NCBI GenBank assembly: GCA_002404895.1
Contig: DHKO01000012.1
Span: forward strand, 1-64,000
Source of the DNA: Treponema sp. UBA4692
Lineage (GTDB): Bacteria > Spirochaetota > Spirochaetia > Treponematales > Treponemataceae
Length of the DNA stretch: 64,000 bases
Direction of reading: 5' to 3'
Shown: piece after piece, positions 38,439 through 47,919 of the stretch
Position numbering within the stretch: the first letter of the stretch is position 1
How the letters are laid out: each line of letters starts with the position of its first letter
The notes under the pieces: model-generated
The model's database searches: none
What the model was told of the DNA's origin: nothing
What the model saw: only the letters and a program-made list of their open reading frames with translations
Program-made: the position numbers and the translations under genes

Positions 38439-39617
38439 TTAGTGAAGATTGCTCACGCGCTCGGCTGGAGAAAGAATCTCCGTAACACGGACACCGAAGT
38501 TCTCATCGATTACGACAACCTCGCCTTTCGCAATCGGCTTGTGGTTCACGAGGATGTCAACCGGCTCGCCGGCAAGCTTGTCAAGCTCGATGATTGTCCC
38601 CTCGCCCATTCCCAAAATTTCCTTAATCTGCTTCTTTGTGCGGCCAAGTTCTACGGTCATCTCCATGTTTACATCCATGATAAGACCGATATTTCCCTGC
38701 TCAGTGCTAGGAACAGCTCCGCCGACAAGATTCGGGTACTGGAGCGACTGGACGGTTGGAGTATTCATTCCCATCTGCTGCGCGCCCATCATCGGCTGCT
38801 GCTGGAAGCCTCCCATTCCCATTCCGTTCATCATTGGCTGCTGATAGCCGTTCATATTGTTCATATTCATCGCGCCCATCATCGGCTGCTGCTGGAAACC
38901 GCCGTTTCCCATCTGCTGTCCGCCTGCAAGATTCGCCATTGAAGCCATGTCCTGAGCGTTCAAGGCTCCGCCGGAAGCAGAAGTCTGCTCGCCGCCGCCC
39001 AAAGCTTTTGCAATTCCGTTCGCGACATCGCTTGAAACAGCCTCCCACATTGTGTAAGCCTGTCCGTCAAGCGTGAAAGGATAAGAAAAAAGCGCGAAAG
39101 TCCCCTGCGGAATTCTCACCATCGCCTTTGGAACGTGAACCGCTTCAGGAGGATTTGCCGCAAGCCCTGCGATTGACTTAAGTTCTGTGATTTCAGCTCC
39201 CGAATGTGTCGAGACAAATTCGCCGATTACAGAAAGAGCCATGTCGTCAAGCTCCGCGTTGTCCTCTTTATTTACAAGACCTGTGATTTTCTGCGCAAAT
39301 TCAGGAGGAAGAAGAACGAGATGGTCGCCTTTCAAGCCCGCATTAAAGTCAGCCATTACAGCAACCACCATTTCTGGCAATTTTGCAAGAAGCTGGTCTC
39401 TTCCCATAGACTCAACAGTAGGATTTCCAGCGGTGAAAGCCGCGCCTGTCATCGAGTTGAGATTTGCGACGCATTTTTCCTTCATTGAATCCGCAAATTT
39501 TTCAAGCGTAGCTGTATCGATTTTGACATTGGAAGATGATCCTGATGAAAGACCTCCCATGTCCACATTTTTCAACAATGCATCGATTTCGTCCTGAGAT
39601 ATTGTTCCATCACTCAT
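38439..39617 (-). CDS. fliY: Flagellar switch protein FliY (CheC-FliN fusion)
   Basis: A 392-residue switch protein. An N-terminal MSDGTISQDEIDALLKNVDM resembles the FliM/FliY CheY-binding segment. A CheC-like middle domain follows (PEMVVAVMADFNAGLKGDHL, FAQKITGLVNKEDNAELDDM). A Met/Gln/Gly-rich linker with repeated FQQQPMMGA units (residues about 240-300) leads to the FliN domain (MTVELGRTKKQIKEILGMGE, VVIDENFGVRVTEI). The start at 39617 follows AAGGAG and overlaps fliM. Confidence 0.93.
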   Translation of the reverse strand: MSDGTISQDEIDALLKNVDMGGLSSGSSSNVKIDTATLEKFADSMKEKCVANLNSMTGAAFTAGNPTVESMGRDQLLAKLPEMVVAVMADFNAGLKGDHLVLLPPEFAQKITGLVNKEDNAELDDMALSVIGEFVSTHSGAEITELKSIAGLAANPPEAVHVPKAMVRIPQGTFALFSYPFTLDGQAYTMWEAVSSDVANGIAKALGGGEQTSASGGALNAQDMASMANLAGGQQMGNGGFQQQPMMGAMNMNNMNGYQQPMMNGMGMGGFQQQPMMGAQQMGMNTPTVQSLQYPNLVGGAVPSTEQGNIGLIMDVNMEMTVELGRTKKQIKEILGMGEGTIIELDKLAGEPVDILVNHKPIAKGEVVVIDENFGVRVTEILSPAERVSNLH

Positions 39618-40644
39618 AAGATTCATCTCCTTCAACGGATAATTCTTCAAAATCGTCAGATTCGTTCTGCTTCATTTTGCCGATAATCTGCACAGCCATT
39701 TTTTTGCCGACAACACCTGGCTGGCAGTAAAATTTCTTCTCGTTTCCAACGCTAAGCGCGAGCGGGTCGCCTACTCTCACGGTCGAAAGACGGATGATGT
39801 CTCCGGCGCGGAGCGAAAGCACATCGCGAATTGGAATGTTTATTGTGCCGATTTCAGCGACAACGTCCATATCGACATCGGAAAGCTTTTCCTTCAAAGT
39901 GCCGAGATACTGCGTTGTCGAGCTTCTTCTTACAGAACTGAACCAGAACTGTGAAGAAAGCTTCGAGACAATCGGCTCGATTGTGAGATAAGGAATACAG
40001 AAATTCATCATTCCTTCCTCGTCTCCAATTTTTGTCTCAAGCGTAACAAGAACGACCATTTCAGACGGAGGAACAATCGAAGCGAACTGAGGATTTGTCT
40101 CAATCTGGCCGAGACGCGGCCGCAAGTCGATAACCTGAGTCCATGCCTCGCGCATATTCGCCAAGATTCTGACGATAATTCCTTCCATTACGGACTGCTC
40201 AATGTCAGTCAAGTCGCGGCTGACCTTCGCCCCCTGCCCTGTTCCGCCGAACAATCGGTCAATAATGCTGAACGTGATTGCAGGATCGATTTCAAGGACT
40301 GCGTTTCCCTTTAAAGGATCCATATTGATTACAGCAAGCGTTGTAGGTGTCGGAATCGAGCGGATAAACTCCTCGTAAGTGAGCTGATCCACCGAAGCCA
40401 CATGAACGTGTACAAGCGACCGCAGCTGAGCTGAGAGAGATGTTGTTGTAAGACGCGCAAAAGTCTCGTGCATGATTTGAACAGTCCTGATTTGCTCCTT
40501 TGAGAACTTGTCCGGACGCTTGAAATCATAAATCTTAATTTTGCGTGTGTCGCTAACAGGCTTGAAATCGTCAGCCCCGGACTCGCCGGTGCTTATGGCT
40601 TGCAAAAGCTGGTCAATTTCATCCTGTGACAGAACCTCGTTCAT
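39610..40644 (-). CDS. fliM: Flagellar motor switch protein FliM
   Basis: A 344-residue switch protein. The N terminus VLSQDEIDQLLQAIS binds CheY-P. The middle domain includes FKRPDKFSKEQIRTVQIMHE, TPTTLAVINMDPLKGNAVLE and IDRLFGG; the C-terminal SpoA domain AEIGTINIPIRDVLSLRAGD. It acts in the C ring with FliG and FliY to set rotation direction. Confidence 0.96.
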   Translation of the reverse strand: MNEVLSQDEIDQLLQAISTGESGADDFKPVSDTRKIKIYDFKRPDKFSKEQIRTVQIMHETFARLTTTSLSAQLRSLVHVHVASVDQLTYEEFIRSIPTPTTLAVINMDPLKGNAVLEIDPAITFSIIDRLFGGTGQGAKVSRDLTDIEQSVMEGIIVRILANMREAWTQVIDLRPRLGQIETNPQFASIVPPSEMVVLVTLETKIGDEEGMMNFCIPYLTIEPIVSKLSSQFWFSSVRRSSTTQYLGTLKEKLSDVDMDVVAEIGTINIPIRDVLSLRAGDIIRLSTVRVGDPLALSVGNEKKFYCQPGVVGKKMAVQIIGKMKQNESDDFEELSVEGDESYE

Positions 40645-40680
40645 GTCTTTCCTTCCACCTTTTTATAGCTAATCGCCTTT

Positions 40681-41232
40681 CTACTGCTGGATTACATCCA
40701 GTGTCAAAAAGCGCACATCTTTTATCTTTGAAGAGCTGAGAATCGAGTCATTAATCGCATTGCGGATTTCAATCTTAAGATTCTCCTCGTTCTGCGGACG
40801 AAGCTCCTCTGCTGTCTTCTGAGTAAAATATCGGCGCAAAAAGTCCTTGAGTTCAACAGTTCTTTGGGTAATTTCTGTTGAGGTCGCCTTGTCTTCTTTC
40901 TTGTAGCCAAGAACAACGTCAACGCGCACAGAAGCAGGATTCGCCTCCATTGTTTTTGTCTGAATAACGCCAAGAGATGTGTACCAGTCCAAAATCTCGC
41001 GTGTCGGCGTGTAGTCCTCAGTCATGAGAATTGAAGACGGCGCGCCGGAATTGTTTCCGCCAGCAACTTTTGTTGTGATTATAACAACAGTAACAATGAG
41101 TATAACGGCTCCAAGACCTATTGCGACCCATTTTAAAAGTCCGGGGATAAGAAGACCTTTTTTGCCTTTGGCAGAAGCCGAAGCATCTGCGCCGCTATCA
41201 TCAAGACCTAAACCATCATCTTCATCTGCCAT
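40681..41232 (-). CDS. fliL: Flagellar basal body protein FliL
   Basis: A 183-residue protein: acidic N terminus, one membrane helix (WVAIGLGAVILIVTVVIITT) and a periplasmic stomatin-like domain ending RDVRF/KDVRFLTLDVIQQ (ISSSKIKDVRFLTLD region). It associates with the stator units MotA/MotB, encoded just upstream. Confidence 0.9.
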   Translation of the reverse strand: MADEDDGLGLDDSGADASASAKGKKGLLIPGLLKWVAIGLGAVILIVTVVIITTKVAGGNNSGAPSSILMTEDYTPTREILDWYTSLGVIQTKTMEANPASVRVDVVLGYKKEDKATSTEITQRTVELKDFLRRYFTQKTAEELRPQNEENLKIEIRNAINDSILSSSKIKDVRFLTLDVIQQ

Positions 41233-41312
41233 ATCAAAATCTCCTTAAAAATCACCACGGAGGCGAAACCGCCCGGAAAACAAAACGCTTTGCCGGAACT
41301 GAAAAAAAAAAA

Positions 41313-42053
41313 TTAAAAGTGTCCCTCGTCAAGAATAACGATGTCAACTCTTCTGTTGTAAGCCTGACCTTCCTTTGTCTCGTTCGAGAACATCGGGCGG
41401 GTGTCTGCATATCCGGCGATTGAGAACTGTTTTTCGTCAACGCCGAAATCCGCAAGATAATGAAGAACATTCGCCGCACGCGCCGCGGAAAGCTCCCAGT
41501 TTGAAGCGAATTCCGTGCCTGTATACGGCGTGCTGTCCGTGTGTCCCTCTATTCTAAATCTTCGGTTTTTTAGCTCTGAATCTTGAAAAAATTTGCTCAA
41601 TTTAAGCAAAATTTCGCGAGTCTCGTCGATGTTGAGATTCGCGCTGCCCTCTTCAAAAAAAGCGTCCGAAGCAAGCGAGATTACAACTCCGCGCTCATCG
41701 CTTGAAATTGTGATTTTCGCGGACTTTACCTCGGGAGCAAAAAGCGTTACAGCCTTCTTCTTTGCAAGCGAAAGAGATTTTCCAAGCTCCACAGCAGGCA
41801 TCGCGGTGAGAGTGTTTCCCAAATCGGCGATTCTTCCTGAAGCAAGAGACTGGCCGCCGCTGGTTGTCGGAGACTCAAGAGCTTCCGTCGGAATCGAAAG
41901 CGATGACTGAATCTGCGAAAGCTGCGACATATCCACCTCGGAAGGGTCGTAAAGCATTACGAAGAAGCAGAGCATCAATGTAATCATATCGCCGTATGTG
42001 CCTTGCCAGGCGGTTGACGGCTTATCAGGCTCTTTTTTTTCTCTCTTTGCCAT
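41313..42053 (-). CDS. motB: Flagellar stator protein MotB
   Basis: A 246-residue protein. The membrane helix GDMITLMLCFFVMLYD contains the essential proton-path Asp (LYDPSEV). The OmpA-like peptidoglycan-binding domain shows FRIEGHTDSTPYTGTEFASN, WELSAARAANVLHYLADFGV and YADTRPMFSNETKEGQAYNR. It is placed with MotA in the stator. Confidence 0.95.
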   Translation of the reverse strand: MAKREKKEPDKPSTAWQGTYGDMITLMLCFFVMLYDPSEVDMSQLSQIQSSLSIPTEALESPTTSGGQSLASGRIADLGNTLTAMPAVELGKSLSLAKKKAVTLFAPEVKSAKITISSDERGVVISLASDAFFEEGSANLNIDETREILLKLSKFFQDSELKNRRFRIEGHTDSTPYTGTEFASNWELSAARAANVLHYLADFGVDEKQFSIAGYADTRPMFSNETKEGQAYNRRVDIVILDEGHF

Positions 42054-42068
42054 TATTTTTTCCTATTT

Positions 42069-42851
42069 CTAGTCCTTCAAGACATCAGGCTCGATGATTT
42101 TTCTTGTTTTAGGGTCAAGATAAGTAAGAAGCTTCATCGCAAGGATTCGAGGGTTGTCTCCTGCCTGAATCGAAAGAACGCCCTCGATTATCATCTCGTA
42201 GGTCGCCATTTCCTGCGAGTTCTGCCCCATGAGCTTCTGCGCGACAGGTCCTACGAGCCAGTTCGCGAGCATAGAACCGTACAATGTTGTAATCAAAGCG
42301 ACAGCCATGTTAGGACCGAGCGAGCTTTTATCTTCCAAGTTGTTCAACATACCAATCAAACCGATTACAGTACCCATCATACCAAATCCAGGTCCGAATC
42401 CTGCCCACTGGTTTACAATATTGATGATTTTCATGTGGCGGGCTTCAGTCTGGCTCATCTCGTTCTCGAGAATCGCGCGGATAATGTTTCCGTCAGTGCC
42501 GTCAACAACCATTCTCAGGCCTTCTTTCATAAACGGAGAGTCAAGGTCGTCAAGTCCTTCTTCAAGAGCAAGGATTCCCTCGCGCCGGGCTTTTTCAGAA
42601 AGGCTTACCATGCTCTGAATCAAAGATTTTTCGTTATAGTCAAAAGTCTTGAAAATTCTTCCGTAAGCCTTAAAGAAAGTGAGGACATCCGAAAGAGGAG
42701 CCACTATGAACAAAGAGAACAAAGAACCGCCGATAGTTACGAAAACAGACGGAATATCAATGATTCCCATGAGGGAACCACCAGAAGTCGCAACACCGAG
42801 CACGATTACAGCCGCGCCGCCAATAATACCAATCAAAGTTGCTATATCCAT
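42069..42851 (-). CDS. motA: Flagellar stator protein MotA
   Basis: A 260-residue protein with four membrane segments (IIGGAAVIVLGVATSGGSLM, FVTIGGSLFSLFIV, GFGPGFGMMGTVIGLIGMLN, MAVALITTLYGSMLANWLVG) and the cytoplasmic loop ARREGILALEEGLDDLDSPF typical of the MotA/PomA family. The large loop contacts FliG. Confidence 0.96.
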   Translation of the reverse strand: MDIATLIGIIGGAAVIVLGVATSGGSLMGIIDIPSVFVTIGGSLFSLFIVAPLSDVLTFFKAYGRIFKTFDYNEKSLIQSMVSLSEKARREGILALEEGLDDLDSPFMKEGLRMVVDGTDGNIIRAILENEMSQTEARHMKIINIVNQWAGFGPGFGMMGTVIGLIGMLNNLEDKSSLGPNMAVALITTLYGSMLANWLVGPVAQKLMGQNSQEMATYEMIIEGVLSIQAGDNPRILAMKLLTYLDPKTRKIIEPDVLKD

Positions 42852-42906
42852 GAAAATCTCCTAATTTTCAAAACTGTGCTAATTTGCTTTCTATTAGATT
42901 ATCGAA

Positions 42907-43104
42907 TTATAATTCCTGTTTGTTTATTCCAATTTGCCTTCGGTAGGAAATAATCTCTTGAATAACTGCGTCAGGACTGTCTTTTAAAACGATTTTTTTT
43001 CCAGACAAAAATGTAATCGTCAAGTCTGGATTCTGCTCCATGCTTTCAATCATGTGCGGATTTATCCAATATTTTGAGCCGTCAAGCTTTGTAACAGGAA
43101 TCAT
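42907..43104 (-). CDS. flbD: FlbD flagellar protein
   Basis: A 65-residue protein, MIPVTKLDGSKYWINPHMIE, then NPDLTITFLSGKKIVLKDSP and DAVIQEIISYRRQI, matching the small FlbD family of spirochaetal and clostridial flagellar operons. The start at 43104 is chosen because the family begins there. First gene of the operon here; in T. pallidum flgD and flgE precede it. Confidence 0.88.
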   Translation of the reverse strand: MIPVTKLDGSKYWINPHMIESMEQNPDLTITFLSGKKIVLKDSPDAVIQEIISYRRQIGINKQEL

Positions 43105-43163
43105 TTTTACCCACCGTCTACTATAATACTTAAATTTGATGAACATTGAAAGTATCTGTTATT

Positions 43164-43191
43164 TTATCGGCCGGATTTTTGCGATTGTTTA
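43164..43191 (-). promoter_or_regulatory. Sigma-28 promoter of the flbD operon
   Basis: On the minus strand TAAA (43188-43191), 16 nt, then GCCGATAA (43164-43171), an exact match to the sigma-28 -10 element with spacing one nt over consensus. A sigma-70-like TATTATAG also occurs near 43123-43130. The rest of the 43105-43419 gap is AT-rich without another recognisable element. Confidence 0.7.
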
Positions 43192-43419
43192 CATGTGTTT
43201 ACAGGCCGAGCGGACGCAAAATGATGCTTCAAAAGCAAAATTAAAATCTCCCGATAACTTTTTATTATAATCTCCAAAATTTATTGTCTTTTTTTGAAAG
43301 TTAAAATAATTTTTTTTAGTCAGAATTAAAAACAAAATGAACGAAATTGAACTGCAATCAAAAAGTTCAAGCGAAAAGTAAAATTCAGGATTTCAGATTC
43401 TAAAAAAGGAGTTATAAAA

Positions 43420-44106
43420 ATGGCAATAAAGATTTTGATTATCGAAGACATCCCGGAAATGTCGCAGCTTGTCTCAATGTACATAAAAAAAGACGGAATG
43501 GAGCCGCTTCCAGCCCTTAGCGCGGAGGAAGGACTTGAAATCTTGAAAATCGAGACTCCGGACCTTGTGATTCTTGACCTGAATCTTCCGGGAATGAGCG
43601 GATTTGACTTTCTAAAGAAATTCCGTTCTGAATTCAAGACGACAATTCCAGTGATTATCGTTTCGGCGCGGGACGCAGATCAGGACATAATCAGCGGGCT
43701 TGAATACGGAGCGGACGAATTTGTCACAAAGCCTTTCTCGCCGAAAGTCCTCGTGGCGCGCGTAAAAGCGAATTTAAGGCGCAATTCCGATATTTCGGCG
43801 GCGGCCGAGGAAACTTACAAATTCGGAGATTTTACGGTTTTGCTGAATTCTTGCGTTCTAAAAAAAGGCGCAGAGAAGATTCCTCTTTCAGCAAAAGAAT
43901 ACAACGTTCTTGAATTTTTCATAAAGCACGAGGGCGAGCAGCTCACGCCTGAAAAAATCTATCACTCTGTATGGAAAGCCGAATTCGGCGACTTTACAGC
44001 GGTTGCGGTTTACGTTCAGCGTTTAAGGAAGAAAATTGAAAAAGACCCGGCGAATCCAGAGCATTTGAAGACTGTTTTCGGGCTTGGCTATGTGTTTGCA
44101 AAATAA
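43420..44106 (+). CDS. OmpR-family response regulator
   Basis: A 228-residue response regulator. The receiver domain has acidic residues IIEDIPEM, phospho-acceptor DLVILDLNLPGMSG and KPFSPKVL. The winged-helix output domain shows KIPLSAKEYNVLEFFIKHEG, TAVAVYVQRLRKKIEKDPAN, KTVFGLGYVFAK. It is followed by its histidine kinase. Target genes unknown. Confidence 0.93.
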   Translation: MAIKILIIEDIPEMSQLVSMYIKKDGMEPLPALSAEEGLEILKIETPDLVILDLNLPGMSGFDFLKKFRSEFKTTIPVIIVSARDADQDIISGLEYGADEFVTKPFSPKVLVARVKANLRRNSDISAAAEETYKFGDFTVLLNSCVLKKGAEKIPLSAKEYNVLEFFIKHEGEQLTPEKIYHSVWKAEFGDFTAVAVYVQRLRKKIEKDPANPEHLKTVFGLGYVFAK

Positions 44107-44168
44107 TTTATTTTCATCAAGATTCGTTTCAGAATTTTAGGAAATCAAGGAAATTTTTGGAAAATAAA

Positions 44169-45542
44169 ATGAAAATCAAAACTCAGCTCAGGCTTTTTCT
44201 TGCTGGCGTGATTCTAGTTCCGATGCTTGCGATTTCAGGCTTTGAAGCCTATCACTACCTGAACCGCCCAGAAAAAATGCTTTTCGACGGCTACCGGCAA
44301 ATCAGAAATATGAAGTCCCTTCATCTTTCAAAAAAAGACACTGTTGTGATGAAGCAGATTATGAAAACTCTTCCTCCGAATGTCGATTTTATTCTCATTT
44401 CGCACCACAAAGACATTCTGATGACGACTTTCCCTGAATTTAAAGGCAAAACGCAAATCGATGACGAAACGCTTTTTGACTACATGAACAGCACAAGCAA
44501 CAAATATTTCTATCAGATTGTCTCGCCGCCGCTAGAGGATACAGACTCGGAGATAATCCTGATAAGCCGTGTCCAGCGCGACCAGCACAGGAAAAAAGGC
44601 GGATTCGAGAAATTTGTCGCGATGACAATCTTTTTCATAATAATCTTTGAGATTTTCTGTATCGCGTTCATCTATATTGTCTCAAGAACAATCACGCGCT
44701 CAATCACGCTTCTTGACAAAAACACAAAAAAAATCGCGGGCGGAGAGCTTGACGTGAAGCTCGAGTACGAGAAAAACTCAAAAGACGACAACGAAATCAC
44801 AAGTTTAACAGAAAACTTGGAAAAAATGCGGCTCGCATTAAAAGACGACAACGAGCGGCGCACAAAATTCATAATGGGAATAAGCCACGACCTGCGCACT
44901 CCAGTCGCGGTGATAAAAGGCTACACAGAGGCGATGAGCGACGGAATGTACGAGAACCCGGACGAAATCAAAAAATCGCTTGAAATAATAGAAGCAAAGA
45001 CCGACCAGCTCGAAACGATGATTAACACGCTGATTAACTTTGTGAAGCTCAATCAGACAGACTGGCTGCAGCAGCTCAAAAAGCAGAAGCTTTTCCCGGT
45101 AATCTCCGAATTCGCGAAAAATTCCGTTACGACAGGCGAAATCTTCAAGCGGAAAGTAAGCGCGAAAATCGAAATCGACGAGAGCCTTGAAATTCCTTTT
45201 GACAAGCTCCTTTTCCAGCGGAGCCTTGAAAACCTTTTCTCAAACGCAATCCGCTACACAAGCGAAAACGACTCGGTTGAAATAAGCGCAGTTCAGGAAA
45301 AAATCCAGAACAAAAAATCCGTGAAAATCGCGATAAAAGACTCAGGAATCGGAATCAAAAAGGAAGACTTGGACAAAATTTTTGACTTGTTCTATCGCGC
45401 CACAAATTCAAGGCGAGAGGAAGGAATGGGAATCGGGCTTTCAGTCGTGAAGACAATCGTGAACGCGCACGGCTGGGACATAAAAGTTTCATCTGAAAAA
45501 GATGTAGGAACAGAATTTGTAATCACAATTCCAGTCTTGTAA
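44169..45542 (+). CDS. Sensor histidine kinase
   Basis: A 457-residue kinase: two membrane helices (residues about 5-25 and 158-180) flank a periplasmic sensor of about 130 residues. HAMP linker (RTITRSITLLDKNTKKIAGG), HisKA with FIMGISHDLRTPVAVIKGYT, and HATPase_c boxes NLFSNAIRYTS, KDSGIGIKKEDL, EEGMGIGLSVVKTIV follow. The ATG at 44169 is preferred over a TTG four codons earlier. Partner of the regulator upstream. Confidence 0.93.
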   Translation: MKIKTQLRLFLAGVILVPMLAISGFEAYHYLNRPEKMLFDGYRQIRNMKSLHLSKKDTVVMKQIMKTLPPNVDFILISHHKDILMTTFPEFKGKTQIDDETLFDYMNSTSNKYFYQIVSPPLEDTDSEIILISRVQRDQHRKKGGFEKFVAMTIFFIIIFEIFCIAFIYIVSRTITRSITLLDKNTKKIAGGELDVKLEYEKNSKDDNEITSLTENLEKMRLALKDDNERRTKFIMGISHDLRTPVAVIKGYTEAMSDGMYENPDEIKKSLEIIEAKTDQLETMINTLINFVKLNQTDWLQQLKKQKLFPVISEFAKNSVTTGEIFKRKVSAKIEIDESLEIPFDKLLFQRSLENLFSNAIRYTSENDSVEISAVQEKIQNKKSVKIAIKDSGIGIKKEDLDKIFDLFYRATNSRREEGMGIGLSVVKTIVNAHGWDIKVSSEKDVGTEFVITIPVL

Positions 45543-45982
45543 TTTTAGTTTTTATATATTGAAGAAAATTTAATTGAAGAATATCAGCCGTTTTCCAAAA
45601 ACAGGTTTCAAAAACGCTCATCATTCCGAGCTTGACTCGGAATCTGCAAGAAAAATACAGAGCAGATGCTGAAATCGGGCAGTTTTCTGCTCGTCTTGAA
45701 TTCAGCATGACGACAAACGCAATTCATTTCAAAAAATCCGGCAAATCAAAATTCCAGTTTTCCAAAAATCAAAATTCCTAATCAAAATCATTAAAAGCCC
45801 CGAAAAATCGGCGTTTCGCCTCTCATCACAGCGGTGATGATTTTTTGATGACCGTTTGCGGGCGTTTTTCGTTTACACAGATTTTTTTTGCGGTATCTTA
45901 AAGGCACAAGGACAGGCAAAAACGGCTTTTGAAAAATCAGAATCAAAAACTGAAAACTCTTCTGCCCTTCTGGAGGTCTTAT
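45543..45982. other. Intergenic region with dispersed repeat
   Basis: No gene seen. It contains ATTCCGAGCTTGACTCGGAAT (45623-45643) followed by ATGCTGAAAT...TTCAGCAT. The same pair of motifs in the opposite order and orientation is at 55918-55970. A short hairpin near 45830-45850 (ATCACAGCGGTGAT) and the ribosome-binding site of the next gene complete the region. Confidence 0.6.
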
Positions 45983-46363
45983 ATGCAGCTGAAATTTTAT
46001 TATTGCAGACATTGCGGAAAAATCATCGCAATCGTAAAGGACTCTGGCGTTCCGACAGTCTGCTGCGGAAGCGATATGCTCGAGCTTGTCCCGGGAACAA
46101 TGGAAGGCTCAATGGAAAAGCACATTCCTGTAATCAAAGTTTCTGGAAACACCGTCTCCGTGACAGTCGGCTCAAAGCTCCATCCGTCTGAGGCAGAGCA
46201 TTACATCGAGTGGATTTTGCTGCAGACCGACAAGGGAATCCAGCAGAAATGGCTCCAGCCGGGAAATTCCCCGAATGTGGACTTTGCGGTTATGACAGGC
46301 GAAAAAGTCGAGGCGGCATACGAATACTGCAATATTCACAGGCTCTGGAAAGCGGAATTTTAG
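45983..46363 (+). CDS. dfx: Superoxide reductase (desulfoferrodoxin)
   Basis: A 126-residue protein. N-terminal desulforedoxin-like iron centre (FYYCRHCGKIIAIVKDSGVP, TVCCGSDM) with the C-x-x-C...CC ligands. The catalytic domain has KHIPVIKVSGN, KLHPSEAEHYIEWILL and YEYCNIHRLWKAEF carrying the His4Cys ligands. It detoxifies superoxide in anaerobes without releasing oxygen. The start at 45983 follows GGAGG. Confidence 0.95.
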   Translation: MQLKFYYCRHCGKIIAIVKDSGVPTVCCGSDMLELVPGTMEGSMEKHIPVIKVSGNTVSVTVGSKLHPSEAEHYIEWILLQTDKGIQQKWLQPGNSPNVDFAVMTGEKVEAAYEYCNIHRLWKAEF

Positions 46364-46507
46364 GAAACACAGCCTTTCATCCGCGCTCACGAAAAAAACA
46401 GCCGTTTCATCAACGCAGAATTTTTAAAAGAAAATCCGAAAGAAAGAATCTTCCAAACCGCGCAGGAAAACGGCTGAACTTCAATCAAAAACAAAAAAGG
46501 AGATTTT

Positions 46508-46996
46508 ATGAAAAAAGCGACACCATTGACTTCAATGCTGAACACCCAGATTCAAAAGGAATTCGAGTCGGCATATCTTTATCTTGGATTTGCGGCGTTC
46601 TTCGAGCAGCAGGGGCTTCAGGGATTTTCAGAATGGTACAAGCAGCAGGCCGAGGAAGAAAAGGAGCACGCTGTAAAAATTTACGACTATCTCTGCAAGA
46701 CAGGACAGCCTGTGGAGCTTCTTCCGATTTCGTCTCTGAAAGCAAAGCCAACTTCAATACAGCAGGCGCTTGAAAAAAGCCTTGAGCATGAGGAATACAT
46801 AACAAGCCTGATAACCGCGCTTTACTTTCAGGCGGAAAAAGAAAAAGACCTGTTCGCGAAAAACTTTCTGAACTGGTTTGTAAACGAGCAGTTCGAGGAG
46901 GAGCAAAAGGCAGGCGAGCTGATTATAAAATACAACCTCTTCGGCGCGACTCCTGAAGGACTTCACGCGCTGGACAAGGAGCTTGGCTGCCGATAA
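46508..46996 (+). CDS. ftn: Bacterial non-haem ferritin
   Basis: A 162-residue ferritin: QIQKEFESAYLYLGFAAFFE (ferroxidase Glu), QQAEEEKEHAVKIYDYL (E-x-x-H), LEHEEYITSLITALYFQAEK and NWFVNEQFEEEQKAGELI. It oxidises and stores iron, fitting with the superoxide reductase upstream as an oxidative-stress pair. AAGGAG precedes the start. Confidence 0.95.
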   Translation: MKKATPLTSMLNTQIQKEFESAYLYLGFAAFFEQQGLQGFSEWYKQQAEEEKEHAVKIYDYLCKTGQPVELLPISSLKAKPTSIQQALEKSLEHEEYITSLITALYFQAEKEKDLFAKNFLNWFVNEQFEEEQKAGELIIKYNLFGATPEGLHALDKELGCR

Positions 46997-47226
46997 AAGC
47001 CTGAATTTCAAATTTCAGCTGACCTTGGTTTTAAATGCGCTTTCAACAGAAGTCGCTCACTAAAAACGATAAAAGCCTAAGCAGCAAGGCTGGCGCAAGC
47101 CCAAGACGTTTATATCGGCTAGCTAGCCGGCTCGTTGCCGAAAACTGATTACGCGCATTTTGCTTAGTTTAGCCAAAAAGTTTTTTATCCAGGCTAGGAA
47201 ATGGATTTTCAGAAACGGACAAAAAT

Positions 47227-47919
47227 CTAAAAGCCTTTTTTCCCTGAACGTCTGGATTCCGCTTCCGCGCGCTCTTTTTTGAACAAGTCCATAAGCTGCT
47301 CGCGGGTAAGATTTCCGTTCCGCTCGCGCGCAGCTTTTAGCTTCCTGTAGACCGTGTTCTCGCTGAATCCCTCGACTTCCTTCTGATAGATTTTTCCGCC
47401 GGAAAGCTGCTCAAGAATCTTCACCTCGTCCTCATAAAGAACCAGCCTTTTCCGCTCAAACTGGTTGTCAAGCACAAAGAAAACGCTTCCGACAAACCAG
47501 ATGCTCCGCGAGATATGAATCAGAAAATTGCACAGGCTCTCTCCGTTCAGCGAAAAAGCCACGCACACAACCGAAAAATAAAGCGCAAGCGCGATATACT
47601 TAATTCCCGGCTTAATCATAATCACAATGCACACGAGAAAAAGAGCTGTAAAATTGTTGAAAAGAAAAGTCTTCTCAAACGCAATCATAAAGACAAGAAT
47701 CACAGCGTAAAAAAGATAAAAATAAGAGAAGCACTTTCTTCTAAACAGAAACGCAGCAGGAATATAAAGGAAATTCATCACGGCGATAATCCAAGTTCCG
47801 ACAAAAAATCCCTCGCTCACGCCTTTCCAGACATAAAGCAGGCACAAATCGCCAGAAAGAATCCCCGTAAAAAGAACAAAATGCTCGCTCAAAAAATCAC
47901 TGAAAACATCGTTTTTCAT
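47227..47919 (-). CDS. Membrane protein with C-terminal HTH
   Basis: A 230-residue protein: about six membrane helices in residues 10-155 (LFTGILSGDLCLLYVWKGVS, FFVGTWIIAVMNFLYIPAAF, YFYLFYAVILVFMIAFE) and a cytoplasmic tail with a LuxR-like helix-turn-helix (DEVKILEQLSGGKIYQKEVE, GFSENTVYRKLKAARE). Membrane-bound transcription regulators of this form recur in treponemes. Signal and targets unknown. Confidence 0.75.
   Translation of the reverse strand: MKNDVFSDFLSEHFVLFTGILSGDLCLLYVWKGVSEGFFVGTWIIAVMNFLYIPAAFLFRRKCFSYFYLFYAVILVFMIAFEKTFLFNNFTALFLVCIVIMIKPGIKYIALALYFSVVCVAFSLNGESLCNFLIHISRSIWFVGSVFFVLDNQFERKRLVLYEDEVKILEQLSGGKIYQKEVEGFSENTVYRKLKAARERNGNLTREQLMDLFKKERAEAESRRSGKKGF

Noticed and set aside
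47000..47226. tRNA or small RNA gene downstream of ferritin
   Set aside because: A GGCTAGCTAGCC palindrome and short stems are present, but no cloverleaf or conserved T-loop was found.
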